This document shows, piece by piece, positions 57,482 through 64,000 of a stretch of DNA of 64,000 nucleotides. Made by a program: the position numbers and the translations under genes. Numbering within the stretch: position 1 is the stretch's first letter; every line of letters begins with the position of its first letter. Location: NCBI RefSeq assembly GCF_009858335.1, contig NZ_VMSE01000002.1, positions 515,324 to 579,323 of the forward strand, written 5' to 3'. The notes below the pieces were generated by a model. The model worked only from the letters and a program-made list of their open reading frames with translations. It made no database searches and was not told the DNA's origin. The DNA comes from Methylovorus glucosotrophus. GTDB taxonomy: Bacteria; Pseudomonadota; Gammaproteobacteria; Burkholderiales; Methylophilaceae.

Positions 57482-58567
57482 ATGACACCCTTGCGCGTTG
57501 GTATTGCAGGACTGGGCCGCATAGGCCGCGGTATTTTACGAGCGAACCACGCTACATTGGCCGAGGGGCGTTTCGATATCAAGGTCGTATGTGATGTGAT
57601 GCCCATCGATCAGGTGGCTTATCTGCTCGCGCACGACACCACCTATGGCAAACCGCCATTTACCCTGGATTTTCAAGGCAACGATCTGATTCTTGGCGAC
57701 AAGCGCATTCGTTACGAGCGTGTTGATCGCCGCCGCCGCCCCACCGAAGACAGCTTTGCCGCACTGCGTGAGTTTGATCTCGATGTCTTTATCGATGCGA
57801 CCGGCACGGCATCCATTGCGGATTTGCGTGCCGTTATCGAGCGCAAGGTGGCGCGGAAAGTGGTGTGTACGGCCAATATCGCCGGCTGTGATATGAGCAT
57901 GGTCTACGGCGTCAACCACGAACAGTATGATCCCCTGCAGCACGACATCATTGCCTCCAATACCTGTACTGGCAATGCGCTGGCGCCGGTGGCCTATGTG
58001 CTGCAAAAGCATATAGGCATTGAGTATGCCAGGGTCATTACCATACACCCGGCGCTGTCTGATCAGCGCGCACTGGACGGATATCACCCCACTTCGCATC
58101 TGGGCCGTGCCTGCGCGGCTTCCATTCTGCCAACCAGCACTAATGTCGCTGCTTCTACCGTATTGGCCTTGCCGGAGCTAGAAGGCAAGCTGGACTCCCT
58201 GTCATATCGCGTGCCGACTGAAATCGTGTCTATTATCGATATAACCGCGACGCTGACCCGCGACACCTCGCGCGATGAATGTATTGAGTTGTTTGAAAAA
58301 TATGCCAGGGGCGATCTTAATGGCATTGTTCAATGTGATTACGGCGCCTGGGGACATCAGCGCGCCAGCATCGATTATCTAGGAACGGAGTTTTCCGCCA
58401 TCCTGCAAATGCGGCATCTCACCGTGAGTCATGGGCGACAACTGGGCCTGACGCTGATGCATGACAATGAGGTGGCTTACTGTTGCCGCGTGCTGGATGT
58501 GCTGGGGGTAATAGATCGTGTAAAGGCGGCCAGCAAACTCAAGTTGGTGGAGCCCTTGCGCGCCTGA
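57482..58567 (+). CDS. Divergent GAPDH/erythrose-4-phosphate dehydrogenase family enzyme
   Basis: 361-aa dehydrogenase of the glyceraldehyde-3-phosphate dehydrogenase family. N-terminal NAD fold: RVGIAGLGRIGRGILRAN, where typical GAPDH reads INGFGRIGR. The catalytic segment reads SNTCTGNALAP instead of SNASCTTNCLAP, one residue shorter, keeping the catalytic Cys but losing the second. The His segment reads TIHPALSDQRALDGYH, closer to the erythrose-4-phosphate dehydrogenase (Epd) pattern SAMHDQQVIDAYH than to GAPDH. The catalytic Cys-His pair therefore looks intact. Substrate not known; Epd feeds pyridoxal phosphate synthesis, but this protein differs enough to leave it open. No symbol given. 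Confidence 0.8.
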   Translation: MTPLRVGIAGLGRIGRGILRANHATLAEGRFDIKVVCDVMPIDQVAYLLAHDTTYGKPPFTLDFQGNDLILGDKRIRYERVDRRRRPTEDSFAALREFDLDVFIDATGTASIADLRAVIERKVARKVVCTANIAGCDMSMVYGVNHEQYDPLQHDIIASNTCTGNALAPVAYVLQKHIGIEYARVITIHPALSDQRALDGYHPTSHLGRACAASILPTSTNVAASTVLALPELEGKLDSLSYRVPTEIVSIIDITATLTRDTSRDECIELFEKYARGDLNGIVQCDYGAWGHQRASIDYLGTEFSAILQMRHLTVSHGRQLGLTLMHDNEVAYCCRVLDVLGVIDRVKAASKLKLVEPLRA

Positions 58568-58601
58568 GGAAGTTTTTGCATAGACATCATGCCTTTATCT
58601 G

Positions 58602-58628
58602 AAAGCCGGACACCTTGTCCGGCTTTGT
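58602..58628 (+). terminator. Terminator after the GAPDH-like gene
   Basis: AAAGCCGGACA (58602-58612) and TGTCCGGCTTT (58616-58626) make a perfect 11-base stem with a three-base loop. The T tail is short. Confidence 0.65.
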
Positions 58629-58733
58629 CATTCCTGCGTTTGGCGAAGCGCTTGCCAGTTGTAAGTTTGCTTGCTGAAAACCGGCTCGCACGCTAAAGTA
58701 TTGCCACTTTTGATCATCCTTTGGAGCCTCACT

Positions 58734-59339
58734 GTGTGGGAAATTATTCTAGCGGCCGGCTGGCCGATTTGGCCGCTGATTATCGCTTCTATCATTGCTG
58801 TTGCGATTATTGTTGAGCGTTTGTGGGCATTGCGTGCCGAATTGATTGCACCTAGCAACCTGTTGCCGGAAGTGCAGCGTTGGCTGGGCCAGGGCGGTGT
58901 TAACAAGGAAACCTTGATCAAGTTGCAACAACATTCCCTGCTGGGGCAGATTTTCGCCAGTGCCCTGGCCAATGTCGATTCTTCTCGCGAAGTCATGAAA
59001 GAAGCGATTGAAGAGTCCGGCCGTGCCGTGGCGCACAAGCTGGAAAAATACCTCACCACACTGGGTACCATCGCCACTGTCAGCCCGCTGCTGGGTCTGC
59101 TGGGTACGGTGATCGGGATGGTCGAACTCTTCGGTGCCTTTACCGCGACTGGCCATGATGTGGCTCAGTTTGCCCGTGGTATTTCCGTCGCGCTGTATAA
59201 CACGGCAGGTGGTATTGTCGTGGCGGTACCCGCGATGATTTTCTACCGCTATTTCCGCGGCAAGGTAGATGGCCTGATTGTGGAAATGGAACAGCAAGCC
59301 GTCAAGCTGGTGGAACTCATCCACGGCGAACGTAAATAA
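58734..59339 (+). CDS. exbB: ExbB/TolQ-family proton channel protein
   Basis: 201 aa from a GTG at 58734 with GGAG seven bases upstream; an earlier TTG is unlikely. Three transmembrane segments: near 5-30 (IILAAGWPIWPLIIASIIAV), near 110-130 and near 152-172 (LYNTAGGIVVAVPAMIFYRY). TVSPLLGLLGTVIGMVELF is the MotA/TolQ/ExbB signature. It pairs with exbD after 13 bases. Here it precedes msbA, so its energised partner may be an outer-membrane or LPS-related TonB system rather than siderophore uptake; no tonB is adjacent. Confidence 0.9.
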   Translation: MWEIILAAGWPIWPLIIASIIAVAIIVERLWALRAELIAPSNLLPEVQRWLGQGGVNKETLIKLQQHSLLGQIFASALANVDSSREVMKEAIEESGRAVAHKLEKYLTTLGTIATVSPLLGLLGTVIGMVELFGAFTATGHDVAQFARGISVALYNTAGGIVVAVPAMIFYRYFRGKVDGLIVEMEQQAVKLVELIHGERK

Positions 59340-59352
59340 GCGAGCAAACACC

Positions 59353-59775
59353 ATGAATTTTCAACGCGGAAAAAAGCACGAAGATCTGGAAATGAATCTG
59401 GTGCCGTTGATCGACGTGTTGCTGGTCATTATTATCTTTCTGGTCGTCAGCACGACGTTCTCGCGCGTGAGTGAGTTGCAGATCAACCTGCCTACTGCAG
59501 AGGCAACGCCGCCAGAACAAAAGCCGCTGATCGTGAATGTAGGTGTTGATGCCAGCGGGCATTATGTGGTGAATGACAAGCCGGTGAGCGATACCAGCGT
59601 GGCTGGTCTTGGCATCGCATTGCGGCAGGCCGTCGGTAACGGCAAGGAGCCAACCATTGTGATCAATGCCGATGCCAACAGCACCCACCAGTCTGTGGTG
59701 AATGTCATGGAAGCCGCGCGGCAGGAAAACTATACTCATATCAACTTTGCGACACAGGTAAAGTCTGGCTCCTGA
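59353..59775 (+). CDS. exbD: ExbD/TolR-family protein
   Basis: 140 aa with one transmembrane helix near 17-37 containing the functional Asp (LVPLIDVLLVIIIFLVVST) followed by a periplasmic domain (INLPTAEATPPEQKPLIVNV ... PTIVINADANSTHQSVVNVM). The start at 59353 gives MNFQRGKKHEDLEMNLVP, the usual ExbD opening; an earlier in-frame ATG is within exbB. It forms the proton channel with ExbB. Followed by a terminator. Confidence 0.92.
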   Translation: MNFQRGKKHEDLEMNLVPLIDVLLVIIIFLVVSTTFSRVSELQINLPTAEATPPEQKPLIVNVGVDASGHYVVNDKPVSDTSVAGLGIALRQAVGNGKEPTIVINADANSTHQSVVNVMEAARQENYTHINFATQVKSGS

Positions 59776-59816
59776 TTCTGACGCACGTTTACCTGTTCGG
59801 GTAACTCCACTATCCT

Positions 59817-59848
59817 GGTTTGCCCGCCATTTGGCGGGCAAACCTTTT
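59817..59848 (+). terminator. Terminator between exbD and msbA
   Basis: GGTTTGCCCGCC (59817-59828) and GGCGGGCAAACC (59833-59844) form a perfect twelve-base stem with loop ATTT, followed by TTTT. It lies 18 bases before the msbA start, so msbA expression may depend on partial read-through or on a promoter hidden in the gap. Confidence 0.8.
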
Positions 59849-59865
59849 AACAGTCCCTGAGATTT

Positions 59866-61620
59866 ATGTCCAAAAAATCCTCCCGCCGAGCCCCGGTTGC
59901 TTCCGAGCATAACGCCAGAACCCTTTATCTGCGATTGCTCGGCTATACCCGTAAATTCTGGGTAGCCATGTCGCTCACCATTCTGGGCCTGGTCGTGCTG
60001 TCAGCGACGAATACCGGTTTTCTGGCAACCATCAAGATGGTGACGGATGAGGGCTTTGTCCAGCGCGACAGCACCAAGCTGGCATTGCTGCCTTTGATGC
60101 TGTTCGGGCTGCTGGCCTTGCGCGCGTTTGCCGGATTTGTCTCTGCATTTGGCATGCGCTGGGTCTCGCGCCGCGTGGTCGAAAGTTTGCGTCTGGATGC
60201 CTTCCGCCGTTTGATGGCATTCCCGGTCAGTTACTTTGATGCGAATTCAGCCGGGATGGTGACCTCCAAGCTGACCTACGATACCGAGCAGATTGCCAAG
60301 GCATCGACCAATGTGGCGGTGGCGGCGGTGCGGGATACCCTGACCATTATCGGCATGGTGGGCTACATGCTCTACCTCGACTGGAAGCTGACGATGATTT
60401 TCGTCATTGTGGTGCCATTGATGGTGTTTTACCTGAAGATCATGACGCCCAAGCTGCGACAGGCAAGCCGTGTGGTGCAGGAGTCCATGGGCGATTTGAC
60501 GCAGGTGATTGAAGAGGCTGTGTCCGGTCAGCGTGTGGTCAAGATTTTTGGCGGTGCCGATTACGAGTTTCAGCGTTTTGCCAAAGTGGCCGGGCGCAAC
60601 CGTTATACCCTGATCAAGATGGCGCGCCTGTCCAGCCTTAACAGTATGGTGATTGAGGTGCTGGCGGGCTTGGCGCTGGGGCTGGTGGTTTACTACGCCA
60701 TTGGCAATTTTACCGCAGGCGAGTTTGCTGCCTTTATTGGCGCCTTGTTGATGCTGATCGCGCCTATTAAAAGCCTGACCGGCATGAATGAGGATATCCA
60801 GACCGGACTTGCGGCCGCGGAAAGTGTGTTTGCCTTGATTGATTCGCCGGTAGAGGTAGATACAGGCACGCGCGAAATTGGACGCGCGCGCGGCTTGATC
60901 GAGTTTCGTCATCTGGAATTGCATTACGAGAATGCCAAGCGCGCCGCCTTGAGTGATCTCAACTTCACGGTAAACCCCGGTGAAAAACTGGCCCTGGTGG
61001 GTCGTTCTGGTGGCGGCAAAACGTCGTTAGTGAATTTGCTGCCGCGCTTTTATGAATATCAGCAGGGCGAGTTGCTGCTGGATGGTCTGGATACCCGGCA
61101 GATGAGTTTGCATAATCTGCGGGCACAATTCTCACTGGTGAGCCAGGATGTCATTCTGTTCAACGACACCGTGTTCAATAATATTGCTTACGGTGTGTTG
61201 CGTAATGCGTCGGAGGCGGATGTCATCGCCGCAGCCAAGGCGGCGCATGCATGGGAGTTCATCCAGCAATTGCCCGAGGGCCTGCAAAGTGAGATTGGCG
61301 ACCGCGGTGTTCGCCTGTCTGGCGGCCAGCGCCAGCGCCTCGCGATTGCCCGTGCGATTTTGAAGGATGCTCCGATTTTGCTGCTGGATGAAGCGACTTC
61401 CGCGCTCGATACCGAATCCGAACAACATGTGCAGGCAGCCCTGGACGAACTGATGCGCAATCGGACCACCATTGTGATTGCCCACCGTCTGTCCACTATT
61501 GAAAATGCAGACCGCATTCTGGTGATGGATCATGGCCGGATTGTCGAGAGCGGTAATCATCAATCCTTGCTGGCGCAGGATGGCTATTATGCCAAGCTGT
61601 ATCAAAAGCAGTTTCACTAA
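59866..61620 (+). CDS. msbA: Lipid A export ATP-binding/permease MsbA
   Basis: 584-aa half-transporter that flips lipid A-core across the inner membrane. The N-terminal membrane domain has six helices (about 25-305, including VAMSLTILGLVVLSATNTGFL and GLALGLVVYYAIGN). The ATPase domain has Walker A VGRSGGGKTSLVNLLPRFY near residue 384, signature VRLSGGQRQRLAIARAIL, Walker B ILLLDEATSALDTESE, and H-loop VIAHRLSTIENADRI. The order msbA-lpxK is conserved. Confidence 0.95.
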   Translation: MSKKSSRRAPVASEHNARTLYLRLLGYTRKFWVAMSLTILGLVVLSATNTGFLATIKMVTDEGFVQRDSTKLALLPLMLFGLLALRAFAGFVSAFGMRWVSRRVVESLRLDAFRRLMAFPVSYFDANSAGMVTSKLTYDTEQIAKASTNVAVAAVRDTLTIIGMVGYMLYLDWKLTMIFVIVVPLMVFYLKIMTPKLRQASRVVQESMGDLTQVIEEAVSGQRVVKIFGGADYEFQRFAKVAGRNRYTLIKMARLSSLNSMVIEVLAGLALGLVVYYAIGNFTAGEFAAFIGALLMLIAPIKSLTGMNEDIQTGLAAAESVFALIDSPVEVDTGTREIGRARGLIEFRHLELHYENAKRAALSDLNFTVNPGEKLALVGRSGGGKTSLVNLLPRFYEYQQGELLLDGLDTRQMSLHNLRAQFSLVSQDVILFNDTVFNNIAYGVLRNASEADVIAAAKAAHAWEFIQQLPEGLQSEIGDRGVRLSGGQRQRLAIARAILKDAPILLLDEATSALDTESEQHVQAALDELMRNRTTIVIAHRLSTIENADRILVMDHGRIVESGNHQSLLAQDGYYAKLYQKQFH

Positions 61621-61650
61621 GTTGTACTGTGTAAGCGAGGCCTGAGCCCG

Positions 61651-62646
61651 ATGAAGGCGAAATTGGCTACCTTTATCCAGCAACAATGGACACGTACCGG
61701 CGTCTGGCATCTGCTGCTGATTCCTTTATCTTGGCTTTTTGCTGCTTTAAGCAGTCTCCGGCGCCTAGCCTATCAATATAGCCTTCTCCCTTCATTTCGC
61801 CTGCCCGTGCCCGTGATCGTGGTCGGCAACATCAGTGTGGGCGGGACAGGAAAAACGCCCCTCGTCATCTGGCTGGTCAAGCAATTGCAAACAGCGGGTT
61901 TTCATCCTTTGATTGTAAGCCGCGGCTATGCCGCCTACGCCGATCTTGTAGATATCAGGCAGGTCCAGCCTGGCAGTGATCCGGCGATTGTGGGAGATGA
62001 GCCGCTGCTGATGGCGCAACGCACGCAGGTCCCCGTCTGGATTGGACGCGAGCGTGCCAAAGTGGCACAGGCTGCGCTGGCGAATTCTCCGGAGTGCAAT
62101 GTGATCGTAAGTGATGATGGCCTGCAGCATTATGCATTGCAGCGCGATATTGAAATTGCGGTGGTGGATGCCGCCCGCCTGTTTGGCAATCGTCGATTAT
62201 TGCCGGCCGGCCCGTTGCGCGAGCCGGTGGCGCGCTTGTCCGAGGTGGATGCCGTGGTAATGAACGGTGCCAATGGCGATGAGGCTGGCTTTTATATGCA
62301 ACTGGTAAGCCATCAACTGTATAACCTCAAATCACCTGCATCTACATGTGCGCTAAAGGTGTTTGAAGGTCAGGCTGTTCACGCTGTGGCCGGTATCGGC
62401 AATCCCCAGCGTTTTTTTACTCAATTGAAAAGCGCCGGACTTGAAGTGATTGAGCACCCGTTTCCGGATCATCATGGCTTTGAGGCTTCGCAGCTGGCAT
62501 TTGATGATGATGTTCCCGTCATCATGACCGAGAAAGATGCCGTGAAGTGTGCCGTCTTTGCGCAACCCAACTGGTGGGTGATGCCTGTTGAAGCCGAGCT
62601 TTCGCCTGCATTTCTGCCACATGTTCTCAGTAAATTAGGAGTTTGA
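61651..62646 (+). CDS. lpxK: Tetraacyldisaccharide 4'-kinase LpxK
   Basis: 331-aa lipid A kinase that adds the 4' phosphate. It has an N-terminal hydrophobic anchor ([25 protein letters not shown]), the P-loop [19 protein letters not shown] near residue 55, VSRGYA near 90, [19 protein letters not shown] near 155 and the C-terminal [12 protein letters not shown] near 290. Start ATG 61651, 30 bases after msbA. Confidence 0.95.
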   Translation: MKAKLATFIQQQWTRTGVWHLLLIPLSWLFAALSSLRRLAYQYSLLPSFRLPVPVIVVGNISVGGTGKTPLVIWLVKQLQTAGFHPLIVSRGYAAYADLVDIRQVQPGSDPAIVGDEPLLMAQRTQVPVWIGRERAKVAQAALANSPECNVIVSDDGLQHYALQRDIEIAVVDAARLFGNRRLLPAGPLREPVARLSEVDAVVMNGANGDEAGFYMQLVSHQLYNLKSPASTCALKVFEGQAVHAVAGIGNPQRFFTQLKSAGLEVIEHPFPDHHGFEASQLAFDDDVPVIMTEKDAVKCAVFAQPNWWVMPVEAELSPAFLPHVLSKLGV

Positions 62647-62647
62647 T

Positions 62648-62827
62648 ATGGATGCAAAATTACTCGACATCCTGGTGTGCCCCGTATGCAAGGGCCCTCT
62701 GGTATTTAAAAAAGAAGCACAAGAGCTTGTTTGCAAGCCTTGCCGTCTGGCCTATCCCATACGTGATGGCATTCCCGTCATGCTGGAGGAAGAAGCACGG
62801 CGCTTGGCGGACGCGGAAGAAGTCTGA
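62648..62827 (+). CDS. Trm112/YcaR family zinc-ribbon protein
   Basis: 59-aa protein, [18 protein letters not shown] at the N-terminus and [20 protein letters not shown] near residue 30. Two CxxC pairs (Cys11/Cys14 and the VCKPC pair) form a zinc ribbon as in Trm112 and E. coli YcaR. Its stop is two bases before the kdsB ATG, and lpxK ends one base before its start, so it belongs to the same operon, the conserved lpxK-ycaR-kdsB order. Function in bacteria is uncertain. Confidence 0.9.
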   Translation: MDAKLLDILVCPVCKGPLVFKKEAQELVCKPCRLAYPIRDGIPVMLEEEARRLADAEEV

Positions 62828-62829
62828 AC

Positions 62830-63594
62830 ATGAAATTCAATGTCGTCATCCCCGCACGGTATGCCAGCTCTCGTCTGCCCGCCAAGCCTTTGCTCGACAT
62901 CGCCGGCAAGCCGATGGTGATCTGGGTTGTTGAGCGCGCCCTGCAGAGTGGCGCTGAGCAGGTGATTGTGGCGACGGATCATGCCGATATCCTGCAAGCG
63001 GTAGAGTCTTATGGATATCAGGCCATCATGACGAGAGAGGATCACCCCTCCGGAACCGATCGTATTGCGGAGGTGGCGGCACATTTTGGATGGAGTGATG
63101 ACACGATAGTCGTCAACGTGCAAGGCGATGAGCCGCTGATCGATCCGCTATTGATTAAAGAAGTCGCGATTAACCTGCGCGATCATCCAGAAGCAGCCAT
63201 GGCAACGGCATGTCATGCCATTCATGATCGTGAGCAGATATTCAATCCCAATGTCGTCAAAGTGGTGACCGATAAGGATGGGCACGCGCTTTATTTCAGC
63301 CGCGCTCCTATTCCTTATGCTCGCGATGCTTTCCAGAGCGAGTCTTCACCAGATGACATAGTGGCATACCGGCATATAGGTATCTATGCATATAAGGTGA
63401 GTTTCCTTAATGCATATAGTCTTCTTGAAGCTTGTTCCCTGGAGAAAACTGAAATGCTAGAGCAGCTAAGGGCGCTTTGGCATGGCTATAAGATCAGTGT
63501 TGCCGAGACTGCGCATGCTCCCGCTGCCGGGGTAGATACCCCGGCAGATCTGGTCAGAGTCCGGATGATGTTGAAAGACGCGGCGGCTGGCTAA
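62830..63594 (+). CDS. kdsB: 3-deoxy-manno-octulosonate cytidylyltransferase
   Basis: 254-aa enzyme activating Kdo as CMP-Kdo for LPS inner core synthesis. Signatures: [23 protein letters not shown] at the N-terminus, [18 protein letters not shown] near 75 and [16 protein letters not shown] near 97 with the metal-binding Asp; [11 protein letters not shown] near 155. Last gene of msbA-lpxK-ycaR-kdsB. The 118 bases after it show no clear terminator. Confidence 0.96.
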   Translation: MKFNVVIPARYASSRLPAKPLLDIAGKPMVIWVVERALQSGAEQVIVATDHADILQAVESYGYQAIMTREDHPSGTDRIAEVAAHFGWSDDTIVVNVQGDEPLIDPLLIKEVAINLRDHPEAAMATACHAIHDREQIFNPNVVKVVTDKDGHALYFSRAPIPYARDAFQSESSPDDIVAYRHIGIYAYKVSFLNAYSLLEACSLEKTEMLEQLRALWHGYKISVAETAHAPAAGVDTPADLVRVRMMLKDAAAG

Positions 63595-63712
63595 AAAATC
63601 CCTAAAACCGCGTATTGGGCAAAGAGCAATTGATCTCCTTGATTATTAAGGAAATGGCATTTGGCGCCGCTTCAGGGGATGCGGGAGTTTAGTGGAAAAC
63701 CTCAAAAGAGCG

Positions 63713-63742
63713 TTGACAGTGTCGTTTCTGCTTTGCTATAGT
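63713..63742 (+). promoter_or_regulatory. Strong promoter of the initiator tRNA gene
   Basis: TTGACA (63713-63718) and TATAGT (63737-63742) with an 18-base spacer. The start would fall near 63750, about 36 bases ahead of the tRNA. Confidence 0.7.
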
Positions 63743-63785
63743 CTCACCTCTCGACGCAACGTACATAACGAAGCGACGAAGCGGA

Positions 63786-63862
63786 CGCGGGGTGGAGCAG
63801 TCTGGCAGCTCGTCGGGCTCATAACCCGAAGGTCACAGGTTCAAATCCTGTCCCCGCAACCA
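63786..63862 (+). tRNA. tRNA-fMet (anticodon CAT), initiator
   Basis: 77-base tRNA with encoded CCA. It folds with an acceptor stem beginning CGCGGGG and ending CCCCGCA, so position 1 is C and position 72 is A, unpaired as required for an initiator. The anticodon stem has GGG facing CCC (CGGG CTCATAA CCCG), also initiator specific; the T loop is GTTCAAATC. Confidence 0.96.
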
Positions 63863-63886
63863 AATAAACGAGTCTGAATTTAGTTG

Positions 63887-63914
63887 TTGACGAAACGTTT
63901 AAGCGCTGTATAAT
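63887..63914 (+). promoter_or_regulatory. Promoter upstream of an rRNA operon
   Basis: TTGACG (63887-63892) and TATAAT (63909-63914) with a 16-base spacer, close to consensus. The GCGC after the -10 resembles a stringent-type discriminator. It lies 25 bases after the tRNA and reads off the right edge. Confidence 0.75.
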
Positions 63915-63920
63915 GCGCAC

Positions 63921-64000
63921 CTCTCAACGGAAACGTTGATGAGTGAAAGCGAAGTAAGAAGTACCTGCTCTTTAACAAACTGAACAATCGATAGGTGTGA
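63921..64000 (+). ncRNA. Start of rRNA operon leader with boxA, cut by window edge
   Basis: TGCTCTTTAACA at 63966-63977 matches the boxA antitermination element of bacterial rRNA leaders (consensus TGCTCTTTAACA). It is followed by AAACTGAACAATCGATAGGTGTGA, a typical stretch before 16S rRNA. The 16S gene itself is not within the window. Confidence 0.72.

Overview
The window looks like chromosome from a betaproteobacterium, most likely an obligate or restricted methylotroph of the family Methylophilaceae (Methylobacillus, Methylovorus or Methylophilus type). The reasons are the moderately GC-rich coding sequence, the betaproteobacterial order yqgE-ruvX-pyrR-pyrB-pyrC', the exbB-exbD-msbA-lpxK-kdsB lipopolysaccharide cluster, the pilT-pilU pair beside yggS-proC-yggT, and an MxaD-like periplasmic protein beside a YVTN beta-propeller, a pair often linked to methanol oxidation. 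The assignment is inference; no 16S gene is inside the window, although an rRNA operon appears to start just past its right edge.

Layout. 1-8.6 kb: lptD (leftward, its last few codons cut by the window edge), then a rightward run amgK-murU (cell-wall sugar recycling), pepP, two ubiquinone-type FAD monooxygenases and dsbC. 8.6-11.6 kb: pilC and pilB of the type IV pilus, leftward. 12-18 kb: cspA, icd, rluE, a class I amidotransferase, aroC, an MFS transporter and a retropepsin-like protease. 18-21.9 kb: folE2 and the isoprenoid cluster xseB-ispA-dxs, leftward. 22-29.4 kb: an unassigned protein with a PilZ-like C-terminal region, an esterase, a class II-type cyclic nucleotide phosphodiesterase, two tandem type IV pilins, the mxaD-like and propeller genes, rppH and psd. 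29.5-35.8 kb: ilvB-ilvH-ilvC, a further GspE/PilB-like ATPase and nadC. 35.9-43.8 kb: GST, mnmA-nudJ, marC, DJ-1-maf-rng, yggS-proC-yggT. 43.9-47.1 kb: pilT, pilU and a DUF72 gene. 47.2-52.8 kb: one long leftward block ribE-ribBX-yqgE-ruvX-pyrR-pyrB-pyrC'. 52.9-58.6 kb: lolC/E, lolD, comEC and a divergent GAPDH/E4PDH-like dehydrogenase. 58.7-63.6 kb: exbB-exbD, then msbA-lpxK-(Trm112-like)-kdsB. 63.7-64 kb: an initiator tRNA and the promoter and boxA leader of an rRNA operon.

Taken together this is mostly housekeeping DNA: envelope biogenesis (lptD, lolC/E, lolD, msbA, lpxK, kdsB, murU, psd), type IV pili and DNA uptake (pilB, pilC, pilT, pilU, two pilins, comEC), cofactors (riboflavin, NAD, ubiquinone, folate or queuosine, isoprenoids), branched-chain amino acids, pyrimidines and RNA processing. 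No CRISPR array, prophage, insertion sequence or integron was seen. The points most worth a second look are catalytically degenerate family members (pyrC', the GCH-II half of ribBX), the PilZ-like unknown, the unusual GAPDH/E4PDH-like enzyme, the extra GspE-like ATPase, the terminator placed between two pilin genes, and several unexplained inverted repeats. Start codons were re-chosen for many genes from Shine-Dalgarno sites, signal peptides and family N-termini.
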